DNA of 64,000 nucleotides from Arcobacter sp. LC1 (GTDB lineage: Bacteria; Campylobacterota; Campylobacteria; Campylobacterales; Arcobacteraceae), in the NCBI GenBank assembly GCA_021378565.1, contig JAACJU010000007.1:1-64000 (forward strand), in the 5' to 3' direction. The position numbers and the translations under genes were made by a program. The notes under the pieces are model-generated. The model was not told where the DNA came from. It searched no databases and worked only from the letters and a program-made list of their open reading frames with translations. This document shows positions 51,390 to 60,668 of this stretch, piece by piece. Every line of letters begins with the position of its first letter. The first letter of the stretch is position 1.

Positions 51390-52154
51390 ATGAATATAAG
51401 TGTTGTAATTATCGTTAAAAATGGTGCAAAAACAATGAAAAAATGCCTAGAAGCATTAAAAGACTTTTCTGATGTTGTTGTTTATGATAATGGCTCAAGT
51501 GATGGAACACAAGATATAATAAAAAGTTTTGCTAGTGTAAAATTAATAGAAGGAGAATTTTTTGGCTTTGGCCCAACTAAAAATAAAGCTAGTTCTTATG
51601 CAAAAAATTCTTGGATTCTAAATTTAGATTGTGATGAAGTCATGGAAGAAAATCTCAATAAAACTTTAAAAAATATAAATTTAGATGAAAATTGTGTTTA
51701 TAAAATAAGACTCCATAATTATTATAAAAAAAAGCGTATAAGATATTGCGGTTGGGGTCTTGAATATTCAACCAGATTGTACAATAAAAATAAAACAACT
51801 TTTAATGATAACTTAGTTCATGAAAAAATAATAAAAACCAATTTTAACATAAAAACTTTAGAGGGCAATGTGAAGCATTATTCTTATCTTAGTATAAGTG
51901 ATTTTATACAAAAACTTGATATTTATTCTAGTTTGTTTGCGAAAGAATATGCAGGAAAAAGAAAATCATCTCCTTTTAAGGCTATTTCACATTCTCTTTT
52001 TGCTTTTTTTCGAATTTTTATTTTAAAAAAAGGTTTTCTTGATGGCTTTGAAGGACTGCTTATTTCTTGTTCTAGATCTAATACCGCTTTTTTTAAATAC
52101 ATGAAATTATATGAAATGAATAGAGAGCTTAAAAATGCAGATAACACATATTAA
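51390..52154 (+). CDS. GT2 glycosyltransferase, WaaE/KdtX type
   Basis: A 254-residue inverting glycosyltransferase. VVIIVKNGAKTM starts the nucleotide-binding fold, VVYDNGSSDGTQ is the signature after it, and LNLDCDEVME supplies the DXD metal motif. Members of this group put beta-1,4-glucose on heptose I. It starts nine bases after the deacetylase and overlaps the next gene by 20 bases. Campylobacter LOS clusters usually have such a glucosyltransferase near waaC. Confidence 0.82.
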   Translation: MNISVVIIVKNGAKTMKKCLEALKDFSDVVVYDNGSSDGTQDIIKSFASVKLIEGEFFGFGPTKNKASSYAKNSWILNLDCDEVMEENLNKTLKNINLDENCVYKIRLHNYYKKKRIRYCGWGLEYSTRLYNKNKTTFNDNLVHEKIIKTNFNIKTLEGNVKHYSYLSISDFIQKLDIYSSLFAKEYAGKRKSSPFKAISHSLFAFFRIFILKKGFLDGFEGLLISCSRSNTAFFKYMKLYEMNRELKNADNTY

Positions 52155-53163
52155 TTTAGCCAAGTGTTTTAGGGGTGGAGAGAGACAAACTTTTTTGCTA
52201 ATTAATGAATTAGCAAAAGAAAATCTAAAACAAAAATTAATAATGAGATATAATACTAGCTTTGAAGAAGTATGCAAAAATATAAATAATTTAGAAATTA
52301 TAAAAATAAAAAAGCCTTATTTTCTTAGTCTTAATAAGCTCAAAAATTCACAAATTATACATGCTCATGAGACTAAAGCAGCGCAATTATCATTTTTTGC
52401 AAATTTGATTTTTAAGATTCCTTATATTATTACAAGAAGAGTAGATAATAAAATAAAGAATAATTTTTTAAATGCAAAGATGTACAAAAATGCTTCTTTT
52501 TGCGCTTGCTTATCAAAGGCTGTTGAAAAAACTATAACTAGATTATCAAAAGATGTAAATATTAAGATAATTCCGAGTGCTTTTAGTAAAGCGAAGGAAA
52601 ATTCAAAAGAAATAAAAAAAATCAAGAAAAAATTTAAAGATAAATTTTTATTAGGTAATATTGGCGAATTAGACAACGGACACAAGGGACAGTTTTATTT
52701 GCTTGAGGTTGCTAAGAAACTTCAAATTACTCATCCGCAAATCCATCTTATTTTTTTAGGCAAAGGAGAAGATTTGCAAGACTATAAAAACCAAGTAAAG
52801 GACTTAAATAATGTAACTTTTGAAGGCTTTGTTTCTAATACACAAGATTATATAAAATGCTTTGACTTATTTGTTTTTCCCTCCTTACATGAAGGCCTAG
52901 GTTCATCTTTACTTGATGTTATGCAAGGAGGTGTTCCAATCATTGCTTCAAAAGTTGGTGGTATTCCTGAGCTAATAAGAGATGGAGAAAATGGACTTTT
53001 AGTTCCTGCAAAAAATTCTGATGAAATATATAAAAAAATAGTTTTACTTTATGAAAAAGAAGATTTAAGAAAAAACTTAAGCTCAAAAGCTTTAGCGGGA
53101 CTTGAAAAATATTCTCCTTTGAATATGGCAAAAAGTTATATGAAATTATATGAATTACTTTAG
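52135..53163 (+). CDS. GT4 glycosyltransferase
   Basis: A 342-residue GT-B enzyme. The acceptor half starts ITHINLAKCFRGGERQ; the donor half has LGNIGELDNGHKGQ, IFLGKGEDL and FPSLHEGLGSSLLDVM. In the last, the E-x7-E motif reads E then Asp (E-x7-D), a conservative change. It probably adds a hexose to the LOS core. The start overlaps the preceding GT2 gene by 20 bases. Donor unknown. Confidence 0.82.
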   Translation: MQITHINLAKCFRGGERQTFLLINELAKENLKQKLIMRYNTSFEEVCKNINNLEIIKIKKPYFLSLNKLKNSQIIHAHETKAAQLSFFANLIFKIPYIITRRVDNKIKNNFLNAKMYKNASFCACLSKAVEKTITRLSKDVNIKIIPSAFSKAKENSKEIKKIKKKFKDKFLLGNIGELDNGHKGQFYLLEVAKKLQITHPQIHLIFLGKGEDLQDYKNQVKDLNNVTFEGFVSNTQDYIKCFDLFVFPSLHEGLGSSLLDVMQGGVPIIASKVGGIPELIRDGENGLLVPAKNSDEIYKKIVLLYEKEDLRKNLSSKALAGLEKYSPLNMAKSYMKLYELL

Positions 53164-53231
53164 ATGAATTTAAAATATATTTTATTTTTTTTCAAAAAAT
53201 AAGCTTAATAGTATCCATAGCTTAAAATTGC

Positions 53232-53237
53232 TATAAT
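53232..53237 (+). promoter_or_regulatory. Extended -10 inside the LOS cluster
   Basis: TTGC-TATAAT, 48 bases before the sulfatase-fold gene. It could start a second transcript for the downstream half of the cluster. Confidence 0.55.
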
Positions 53238-53284
53238 CATGAATTCATAAAAATTTTAAACAATTTTTAGTACAAGGCAAAGGT

Positions 53285-55105
53285 ATGATAATTGAAGTAT
53301 TCTTGATATTTTTATTTAATTTTGTACTAGCTAGAAGATTAAAATATACAGGTTTTCAATATCATTTTTATTTGACTTATTCAGACATTTTTTACTCTTA
53401 TCTTATGAGTCTAATATTTACTATATTTTTTATTTTCAATATTAGCATTTTATTTTCTATATTTTTTATAGTCTTGAATATCCTCCTTTTTTTAGATATT
53501 GCACTTTTTCAAGTTTATCAAATAAATTTAGATTATTCATCTTTGAAATTATTTATTTTAAATCCTAAAAGTTTTTTGAAAAATTCTGACAATACTCTAT
53601 CTTTGTTTATTATTTCAAAAAAATTATATTTATTCCCGATATTTGTCACACTCATTATATTTATTTTTTATTTTCATGACTTTTTAATACCTTGGCTTAT
53701 ATTCTCTTATTTTCTATACTTAATTTTTCAATTTGGAAAGGTAAAATTCAAAATAAGTTCTATTTTTTTATATTTTATATTATTGTCTGCTCTGGGCATT
53801 TATTTTTCAAATATTTATGTAACAAAAAATTTATTTTTTAATAGTACTCTTTATTTAGGCATATTTTTAATTCTTCTAATATTTAAATATTTATTTAGAA
53901 ATATTGATAATACCTTTTTTCAAGTAGAATGCAAAATGCTTGATTTTTTTAATTTAGGAACAAAGAATTTTACAAAACCAAAAAAACAATATCAAGATTT
54001 TGAAAAAATAGTTCCGCTAAAATTTGTTAAAACTAAAAATTCAAATAAATTAAAAAATTCAAATATTATTTTTATTACGATTGAATCTTTAAATAAAAAA
54101 ATATTTTCAGAATTAATAGAAGAGAAAAAGTATACATTTCTTAAAGATTTTAATATTTCATCAAAACATCATTTTGCAATATCATCTAATACCTATGAAA
54201 GTTTGCAAACGATTTATAATGGCTCATATAAAGAAAAAGATATTTATCCTTTTATTGAAGTTTTAAATGAAAATTCTTATAAGACAATCTTTTTTACTCC
54301 TCAGGGCTTAAAATATGAAGATACTATGGGCATATTAAATAAATCAGAATTCTCCAAAATTATTTCATCTGATGATAAAAATAACGATTGCTGGCTTATG
54401 TCAGATGGCAAATATTATAAGGATAATTATCAAATTTTAAAAGAAGCCATAGGTGCCGATAAATATTTTTTGCATATTCTTAATTCTCAAACTCACACTC
54501 CATATAAAATTTGTAATAATGATAAAAATAAAATTATATTACAAGATAAAATACGATATAAGACATCTTTAAATGAGGCATTAGATGAGTTGGATTCACT
54601 TTTTTTGAAAATGAAAAAAGATAATTTACTAGAAAATACTTTGATTATTTTTACGGGTGATCATGGGGAATCTTTTGGAGAGTTAGAATATAATGTCCAT
54701 TCTACAACTTCAACTAAAGAACAAATTGATATACCCTTTTTGATGAAACATACAGATTTAAAAAAAGAAGAATTTTGCTTTTCATCACATTTTGATATTT
54801 TACCCACTATTTTATCGCTACTTGGATTAGAACTAAATACTAAAACTCTTGGAGTTTCCTTGTTTGAACAAAACTCACAAGGATTCATATCTTACTCAAA
54901 AACAAAATCAAATAAAATTTCAACATCCTTTGCTTTTGTAAGTCCCAATGAAGGGGGCAGAAAAATTTTTATAGATTTAATGTTTCAAAGATTTTGGATT
55001 TTGGATTTTGACGATAGAATTTTAAAAGTCTTAAAAGGCGAAGAAAAAAAAGAAATTTTGTGGGCTTTAAAGATTGCTTTAAAAGAAAGAAATCTTATAG
55101 GCTAA
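53285..55105 (+). CDS. Sulfatase-fold LOS phosphoethanolamine/phosphoglycerol transferase-like protein
   Basis: A 606-residue protein with five N-terminal membrane segments (to about residue 210), then a periplasmic alkaline-phosphatase-type domain. Metal and catalytic residues: FITIESLNKK (Glu), SSNTYESL (probable nucleophile Thr), LNSQTHTPY, IFTGDHGESFG (Asp-His) and a late His in YNVHSTTSTK. This matches the LtaS/EptA/OpgB-like group that moves phosphoethanolamine or phosphoglycerol from phospholipid onto glycans. Target here is presumably the LOS core or lipid A. It has its own promoter-like -10. Confidence 0.8.
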   Translation: MIIEVFLIFLFNFVLARRLKYTGFQYHFYLTYSDIFYSYLMSLIFTIFFIFNISILFSIFFIVLNILLFLDIALFQVYQINLDYSSLKLFILNPKSFLKNSDNTLSLFIISKKLYLFPIFVTLIIFIFYFHDFLIPWLIFSYFLYLIFQFGKVKFKISSIFLYFILLSALGIYFSNIYVTKNLFFNSTLYLGIFLILLIFKYLFRNIDNTFFQVECKMLDFFNLGTKNFTKPKKQYQDFEKIVPLKFVKTKNSNKLKNSNIIFITIESLNKKIFSELIEEKKYTFLKDFNISSKHHFAISSNTYESLQTIYNGSYKEKDIYPFIEVLNENSYKTIFFTPQGLKYEDTMGILNKSEFSKIISSDDKNNDCWLMSDGKYYKDNYQILKEAIGADKYFLHILNSQTHTPYKICNNDKNKIILQDKIRYKTSLNEALDELDSLFLKMKKDNLLENTLIIFTGDHGESFGELEYNVHSTTSTKEQIDIPFLMKHTDLKKEEFCFSSHFDILPTILSLLGLELNTKTLGVSLFEQNSQGFISYSKTKSNKISTSFAFVSPNEGGRKIFIDLMFQRFWILDFDDRILKVLKGEEKKEILWALKIALKERNLIG

Positions 55106-55125
55106 TTTAAATAAGGAGATTTTTA

Positions 55126-55986
55126 ATGGTTATTAGTGCATTTACATTTATAAAAAATGGTGAAATTCTTGGTTATCCTTTTACCGAATCTATTAAATCT
55201 GTGTTGTCGATAGTTGATGAATTTATAATTAGCGTTGGTGAAAGTGAGGATGATACTCTTGAATTTATACGAGAATTAAAAGAGCCAAAAATAAGAATTA
55301 TAGAAACAAAATGGAATAGTAATATGCGAGATAGTGGCTATGTTTATGGTCAGCAAAAAATGATAGCTCAATTTAATTGTATTGGTGATTGGGCATTTTA
55401 TATCGAAGGTGATGAAGTTGTGCATGAAAAAGATTTAAAAAAAATTGTATCTTGTATGAAAAAATATAAAGATGATGATAGAGTGGAAGCTATCGCCTTT
55501 GATTATTACCACTTTTATGGCAATGCAAATTCTTATCTTTGGAGTCCAGGATGGTATAGAACAGCTCCAAGAATTATAAAAACTTCTGTACGAAGCTATG
55601 CACCTGACGGACTTTTTTGGGTGGTTATAGAAAAAAATAGAAATGGAAGATATCCAAGAGCTGTAAATTGTGGAGCAAAAATATATCATTACGGCTGGGT
55701 AAGAAGTGAAGCACAGATGAACTTGAAAGCGAAAAAAATTGAAAAATATTGGAATGAAATAGCTAAAAAAACAAATTATAAGAATATGGATAGTAAGATT
55801 ATTAAAGAGTTTAAAGGAACTCACCCTAAAGTTATCCAAGCTTGGCTACCTAAAGAAAAAGGGATTTTTAAAACAAACCCAGATTATAAATTGACAAGTA
55901 GACAAAAAAAGCATAGAGTTATGCTGGTATTGGAAAAACTTTTTGGCTTAGAGATGAGCAGAAAATTTTTTAAGTTAGTAAAATAA
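55126..55986 (+). CDS. GT2-like glycosyltransferase
   Basis: A 286-residue protein of the GT-A fold. FTFIKNGEILGYPFTESIKSVL begins the domain; FIISVGESEDDTLE and FYIEGDEVVHE (Glu-Gly-Asp in the DXD place) follow. The pattern with Tyr-rich middle and SPGWYRTAPRI recalls glycosyltransferases of LOS clusters in related bacteria. Specificity unknown. ATG after AAGGAG. Confidence 0.75.
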   Translation: MVISAFTFIKNGEILGYPFTESIKSVLSIVDEFIISVGESEDDTLEFIRELKEPKIRIIETKWNSNMRDSGYVYGQQKMIAQFNCIGDWAFYIEGDEVVHEKDLKKIVSCMKKYKDDDRVEAIAFDYYHFYGNANSYLWSPGWYRTAPRIIKTSVRSYAPDGLFWVVIEKNRNGRYPRAVNCGAKIYHYGWVRSEAQMNLKAKKIEKYWNEIAKKTNYKNMDSKIIKEFKGTHPKVIQAWLPKEKGIFKTNPDYKLTSRQKKHRVMLVLEKLFGLEMSRKFFKLVK

Positions 55987-56014
55987 TGATTGATTTAAAA
56001 AATAAAGGTAAATA

Positions 56015-57049
56015 ATGAAAATATTTATAGAAATACCTACTTGGCTTGGTGACGCTGTAATGACTAGTCCTGCCATTGAAAATATTATAAAAATGTACCC
56101 AAAAGCTAAGCTTACATTATTTGGCTCTTTTGTATCTTTGGAAGTTTTAAAAAAGCATCCAAATGTAGAAGAAAATATTTTTGATGATTCAAAGCTTGGC
56201 GGAAATAGATATAAAAATCTTAGGACTTTGGCTAAGACTGCAGGAAAATTTGATTTAGCATTTTCTTTTAGAAAAAATTTTACAACTAAATTTTTAATGT
56301 TTTTCTTAAAATCTAAAAAGAAATTTATTTATAAAAGATATACAACAACAAAAAATCATCAGAAAAATCATCAGAAAAGACACCAAGTTCTAAGATACAA
56401 CGATTTTATAAATAAATCTTTGAGTATAAACCTAGAGGCTGGTGATTTAAAACTATATTTTACAAAATTTAAATTTTCTAAGCCAACACTTGGATTAAAT
56501 CCTGGGGCTACTTATGGAAGTGCAAAAAGATGGTATCCCGAAGAATTTGCCAAAGTAGCTTTGAGTTTACATAAAGAGTATGACATTATAATCTTTGGCT
56601 CAAAAAATGAAGAAAAAATAGCTAGTGAGATTGAAAAAGAACTCAAAAAAAATAAAGTTAGAAACTATACAAATCTAGCAGGAAAAACTACTATTCAAGA
56701 ATTAGTAGAGATAATCGCTGGGCTTTCATTGTTTCTTACAAATGATAGCGGACCTTTGCATTTAAGTGCTGCTTTTAAGATAAGAACTTTAGCTATTTTT
56801 GGACCAACTAATTTTATGGAAACTTCAGGATGGCACAACGATAATGAGCAAATTATTAAAAAAAATCTAGCTTGTATGCCTTGCATGAAAAGAGTTTGCC
56901 CACTCAAACATCATAAATGCATGAAAGAGCTAAAAGCTAAAGATGTGCTAGCTAGCTTTAATAAAGAAAATGATTTAAGAGCCAAAACAAAAGGCAAAGA
57001 AAAGAAAGATACTAAAAATTCTAAAAACACTAAAAATAACAAAATATAA
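56015..57049 (+). CDS. waaF: LOS heptosyltransferase II
   Basis: A 344-residue GT9 enzyme. IEIPTWLGDAVMTSPAI is the N-terminal loop, LNPGATYGSAKRWYPEEFA and FLTNDSGPLHLSAA with IFGPTNFMET the donor half, and a Cys cluster (CMPCMKRVC) near residue 290 as in WaaF. It adds heptose II to heptose I. The C-terminal 25 residues are a Lys/Asn/Thr tail beyond the normal end, and an in-frame repeat NHQK-NHQK lies at about residues 115-122. Confidence 0.93.
   Translation: MKIFIEIPTWLGDAVMTSPAIENIIKMYPKAKLTLFGSFVSLEVLKKHPNVEENIFDDSKLGGNRYKNLRTLAKTAGKFDLAFSFRKNFTTKFLMFFLKSKKKFIYKRYTTTKNHQKNHQKRHQVLRYNDFINKSLSINLEAGDLKLYFTKFKFSKPTLGLNPGATYGSAKRWYPEEFAKVALSLHKEYDIIIFGSKNEEKIASEIEKELKKNKVRNYTNLAGKTTIQELVEIIAGLSLFLTNDSGPLHLSAAFKIRTLAIFGPTNFMETSGWHNDNEQIIKKNLACMPCMKRVCPLKHHKCMKELKAKDVLASFNKENDLRAKTKGKEKKDTKNSKNTKNNKI
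56355..56381 (+). repeat. In-frame 12-bp tandem repeat in waaF
   Basis: AATCATCAGAAA occurs twice in tandem, encoding NHQKNHQK in the hinge region of the enzyme. Boundaries are approximate. Confidence 0.6.
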
Positions 57050-57050
57050 A

Positions 57051-58349
57051 ATGAAGCATAAAATAAAAAATACTAAGCTAAATAATGAAGTTTTTATTTG
57101 GGATAAATATTCAGACCAACCTTATTCAATAAAGAATAAAGAGTATAAAAAAAGCAAAAGAAAAGAAAATTCTTTTGATTATCTTCCTTTGTTTTTTACT
57201 AATCTTTTTGTTTTTCCTTTGGGACTTTTATTCTCATTTTTCTGCCCATCTTTTTCAAAATCCAAAAAAAAGAAATTCGATAATTTTTTTGCTATGTGTG
57301 TGAACTTAGACAAGGGCGAGGAACAAATAAAACTAATAAATGAGCTAGGACTTGAAGATATCCAAATCCGTGTACCTTTGGCAGAACTATCTAGGCTTGA
57401 TGAATATTTTAATTTTGCTAAGAAGTTTAAAAACAAAAAAATTTTAATAAATATTTTGCAAACAAGAGATTTTATAGAAGACAAGGACGCTTTAAAACTA
57501 GCTTTAGAACAAATTTTTGAAAAGTTTGGAATGCTTACAGATTTATTTCAGATTGGAAATGTAAGCAATAGAACAAAATGGGGATTTTTCTCAATAAAAG
57601 AATATTTAGAATTTTACAAAGTAGCTTATGATTTAAGAAATGAAAAATTTCACGACATTTTATTGCTTGGTTCTTCCACGATAGATTTTGAATATCATTA
57701 CACGATAAGGGCACTTTTTAATGCCTATAAAATAAAATACGATATAAATGCCTCCTTGCTTTATGTGGATAGAAGAGGTCAACCCGAAAATACTCAAATG
57801 GGAATTTTTAATTTAAGTAAAAAAATAAATTTCTTATATGCACTTTGTTTTTTAAGTCCAAAAAGTTCTAAAAAAATTTTTATTACTGAAGCAAATTGGC
57901 CTTTGAAAAATACAGCTCCTTTTGCTCCAACGAGCGAAAAAGAATGTGTTAGTGAAGATACTTACACAAATTATATGCTAAGGTATTTTTTTTTAGCTAT
58001 GTCTTCGCAAAAAATACAAAAAGTTTATTGGCACCAACTTATAGCAAATGGTTACGGATTAGTTGACAGCAGAGATGGACTCAGAAAAAGACCTGCTTAT
58101 TACGCTTTTAAATTTATGCTTAAAATATTAAAAAATGCTAGTTTTGAAAAACTAAAAATCTCTAAGCATATTTATAAAATGAGTCTAAAAAATGAAAATG
58201 AAAAAATCGATATTTTATGGACTTCTTTAGATAATTCTTTTAGCTTAAACAAGTTTTCTAAAGTTTATGATAAAATGGGAAATATTTTAGAAAACAATAT
58301 AAAAATAAGTCAAAATCCTATTTACATAATACACAAAGAGAAAAAATGA
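57051..58349 (+). CDS. Glycosidase-like TIM-barrel protein of the LOS cluster
   Basis: A 432-residue protein with one hydrophobic segment (about residues 43-65) that could anchor it, then a clan GH-A-like barrel. The strand pattern includes IQIRVPLAE, ILINILQTRD, LFQIGNVSNRTKWG and IFITEANWPL. The Glu in TEANW fits the nucleophile, but where clan GH-A enzymes have Asn-Glu at the acid/base strand this has GNVSN with no Glu. It may be an inactive or transferase-like relative. It sits one base after waaF and overlaps the next GT by four. A T9 run at about 57976 is a possible slippage site. Confidence 0.65.
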   Translation: MKHKIKNTKLNNEVFIWDKYSDQPYSIKNKEYKKSKRKENSFDYLPLFFTNLFVFPLGLLFSFFCPSFSKSKKKKFDNFFAMCVNLDKGEEQIKLINELGLEDIQIRVPLAELSRLDEYFNFAKKFKNKKILINILQTRDFIEDKDALKLALEQIFEKFGMLTDLFQIGNVSNRTKWGFFSIKEYLEFYKVAYDLRNEKFHDILLLGSSTIDFEYHYTIRALFNAYKIKYDINASLLYVDRRGQPENTQMGIFNLSKKINFLYALCFLSPKSSKKIFITEANWPLKNTAPFAPTSEKECVSEDTYTNYMLRYFFLAMSSQKIQKVYWHQLIANGYGLVDSRDGLRKRPAYYAFKFMLKILKNASFEKLKISKHIYKMSLKNENEKIDILWTSLDNSFSLNKFSKVYDKMGNILENNIKISQNPIYIIHKEKK

Positions 58350-59380
58350 AGAATTTAAAGTTTATCAAAGTTAAACCAATCAAGCCAACTCAAACTAGGG
58401 TTTATTTGCCAAGATTAGTTAGTGAGTTAAAAAAAATATCTTGTCCTAGTGAAATAATTAATTCCAAGATATCAGAAAAAATTCCATCTTGGCTTAGCTT
58501 GCTTTTATTTAATAGACAATTATCTAAGAAAAAAGGAAAAAATGATTTATATTTTTCTTTTGAACAAATATCTTGTGCAGATATTTATATGGCAGATAAA
58601 GGGGTTTATAAAACAGCTCTAATGCACGATAAAAAATCTTGCCTAAACCCTTTATGCAAAGTAAAGCTTAGTTTAGAAAAAAAATGCCTTGAAAATTCCA
58701 AGCTAATCATCACTAATTCAAATATGGTAAAAAATGATATTATAAAAACTTATAGTATTAAAGAAGATAAAATCAAGGTACTTAATGCTGGAATTGCTTT
58801 GGGTGATTCAAGATATAATTTTGCTTTTTCAAGACTTAATAAGGAATTTCATATTAGTGAAAATGATAGGCTTATTCTTTTTGTGGGAAGTAATTTTAAA
58901 AAAAATGGAGTAAAAGAATTTTTAGAAATTTTTTCAAAACTTGAAAATAAATTTGTTAAAGCTTTTATTATCGGAGAAGAAGAAAAGCATGCCTTTTACG
59001 AAAAAATAGCTAAAAAGCTCAAAATCACAAATAGGGTGTATTTTGCAGGAGAAAGACAAGACGTCAGGGATTTTTATATTTTGTGTGATATATTCTTGTA
59101 TCCAACTATGTATGAGCCTTTTGGAGATGCAATTTTAGAAGCTATGAACTGCAAAAGTGTAGTGATTACTACTAAAAATTGTGGTGCTAGCGAGATTTTG
59201 GATAACAAAGATTTACTTATGAATGCTAGCGATGATTTTTCTATAATTACTAAGATTGATAAACTTTTGGCTAATCCTAGTGATTTACAAAAAATAAAAG
59301 AAGAAAATTTTGAAATATCAAAAAAATATTCAATGAAACAAAATGCAGAAGAAACTTTTAAATTAATATCATCTTTATAA
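58346..59380 (+). CDS. GT4 glycosyltransferase (WaaG-like)
   Basis: A 344-residue GT-B enzyme. The donor half has LFVGSNFKKNGVKEFLEIF, VYFAGERQDV and YEPFGDAILEAM with the E-x7-E pair E257 and E265 intact. It resembles WaaG, which adds glucose to heptose II. It begins inside the end of the preceding gene (ATGA). Confidence 0.83.
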   Translation: MKNLKFIKVKPIKPTQTRVYLPRLVSELKKISCPSEIINSKISEKIPSWLSLLLFNRQLSKKKGKNDLYFSFEQISCADIYMADKGVYKTALMHDKKSCLNPLCKVKLSLEKKCLENSKLIITNSNMVKNDIIKTYSIKEDKIKVLNAGIALGDSRYNFAFSRLNKEFHISENDRLILFVGSNFKKNGVKEFLEIFSKLENKFVKAFIIGEEEKHAFYEKIAKKLKITNRVYFAGERQDVRDFYILCDIFLYPTMYEPFGDAILEAMNCKSVVITTKNCGASEILDNKDLLMNASDDFSIITKIDKLLANPSDLQKIKEENFEISKKYSMKQNAEETFKLISSL

Positions 59381-59383
59381 AAT

Positions 59384-59423
59384 CTTGACTAAGTTTATTA
59401 TCAAAATTATGAAACCTAGTCAA
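59384..59423 (+). terminator. Long imperfect stem-loop after the GT4 gene
   Basis: TTGACTAAGTTT and AAACCTAGTCAA form a 12-bp stem with one wobble pair and a loop of about 15 bases, three bases after the stop codon. No T-run follows. May end or stabilise the long LOS transcript. Confidence 0.4.
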
Positions 59424-59437
59424 TAGCCAAAAAGTGC

Positions 59438-59443
59438 TATAAT
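59438..59443 (+). promoter_or_regulatory. Extended -10 before the degenerate GT4 gene
   Basis: TGC-TATAAT, 24 bases before the ATG at 59468. Gives the last LOS gene its own promoter. Confidence 0.6.
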
Positions 59444-59467
59444 TATAAAATTTTTACAGAGGTACAA

Positions 59468-60343
59468 ATGTCACTTATAATTTATTCAAATAAAAATCCT
59501 TTAATTTTAAGGAATTTAGCAAAAGAATTCGATATCAAACAAATAAAAGATAAACAGGGCTTTTTTGAGTCAATTTTTGCTAAAAAGATTACAAGCATAG
59601 ATTTATCTTTTTGTTATGATACTAAAAATATAAATTTAAAATACTTAAAAATATCTAAAATCATTCTAGCAACTTCTAAAAGAATTAAAGCCCACCTAAC
59701 CAATGAAGGTATAGAAGAGAAAAAAATTGATGTTTTGTATCCTACTTTTTCTCCAAGAGAAATAAAATTAAAAGAATCAAGAAAAAAACTTTTTGAGATT
59801 TTAAAAATAAAAGATAAAAAACAAAATATTATTACTTTTAGAGCGAATAATCTTAAAAAATCAGGAGCTAAGGAATTTGTAGATATTATAAGAATTCTAA
59901 AAGAAAATAATTTTTTAGCTCTTTTGTGTGGGGAACAAAAACAAATAGAAACGCTAAAATTCCAAATCGCCAAGCACTTATCTTTTAAAAACCTTATTTT
60001 ACTTGAAGATTTCAGCGATTTAAATATGCTTTATTGTGCTAGTGATATTTTTATTTTACCAAGCCATTTAAAAACTTTCTCTCTTGACGCATTAAAAGCT
60101 ATGTATTATAATTGTGGAGTTTTTATTACAAGAACAAATGATGCAAGTGAAATTTTGGATGTTTTTTCAACACTTGGTAGTCCAGAAGATGAAAATACTG
60201 AGTTTAAAATATCTGCATTATTGAGTAGCGAAGATAATGATCTTGAGAAAATAAAAAAAACCAATCACAAAATAGCAAAAAAATATATTTTAAGCGAAGG
60301 GAATAAGCGTTTAAAAATAATAATATCTAGTTTGCAAAAATAA
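59468..60343 (+). CDS. GT4-like protein lacking the catalytic E-x7-E pair
   Basis: A 291-residue protein with the layout of the preceding GT4 enzyme but shorter at the N-terminus. The donor half is recognisable: NIITFRANNLKKSGAKEFVDII, LALLCGEQKQ, and HLKTFSLDALKAM. Aligned with the neighbour's YEPFGDAILEAM, both glutamates are lysine (K202 and K210). The glycosyltransferase reaction is therefore doubtful. It could be a decaying duplicate or a partner of the active enzyme. It has its own promoter. Confidence 0.7.
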   Translation: MSLIIYSNKNPLILRNLAKEFDIKQIKDKQGFFESIFAKKITSIDLSFCYDTKNINLKYLKISKIILATSKRIKAHLTNEGIEEKKIDVLYPTFSPREIKLKESRKKLFEILKIKDKKQNIITFRANNLKKSGAKEFVDIIRILKENNFLALLCGEQKQIETLKFQIAKHLSFKNLILLEDFSDLNMLYCASDIFILPSHLKTFSLDALKAMYYNCGVFITRTNDASEILDVFSTLGSPEDENTEFKISALLSSEDNDLEKIKKTNHKIAKKYILSEGNKRLKIIISSLQK

Positions 60344-60380
60344 CAAAGATTTTTTTAAAAATATATTAAGATATTTAAGC

Positions 60381-60386
60381 TATAAT
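60381..60386 (+). promoter_or_regulatory. -10 promoter of rpmB
   Basis: AAGC-TATAAT, 28 bases before the rpmB ATG; the ribosome binding site AAGAAGGA lies at 60401-60408. Confidence 0.65.
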
Positions 60387-60414
60387 ATCGTTTACTTTAT
60401 AAGAAGGAATACTT

Positions 60415-60603
60415 ATGGCACGAAGATGCGCAATTTCAGGTAAAAAGCCAATGTCTGGCAACAATGTCAGTCATGCAAAAAACAGAACAAAAAGAAGATT
60501 CTTACCAAATCTTAGAACAGTTAGAATTACTTTAGAAGATGGTACTACAAAAAAAATAAAAATTTGTGCAAAAGAATTAAGAACTCTTAAAAAAACTTCA
60601 TAA
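60415..60603 (+). CDS. rpmB: 50S ribosomal protein L28
   Basis: A 62-residue basic protein matching Campylobacter L28: [32 protein letters not shown], then [13 protein letters not shown]. The two Cys positions are present but not a full zinc site. Monocistronic between the LOS cluster and argJ. Confidence 0.96.
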   Translation: MARRCAISGKKPMSGNNVSHAKNRTKRRFLPNLRTVRITLEDGTTKKIKICAKELRTLKKTS

Positions 60604-60668
60604 AGAACTACAAAGTGTCTTTATGAAAATAAAAACACTTACACAAATTTCACAATAAAAGGTTTTTT

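Noticed and set aside
57976-57984. T9 run in the glycosidase-like gene as a phase-variation switch
   Set aside because: Runs of this length are frequent in DNA this AT-rich and no poly-G/C tract, the usual Campylobacter switch, is present in any LOS gene here.
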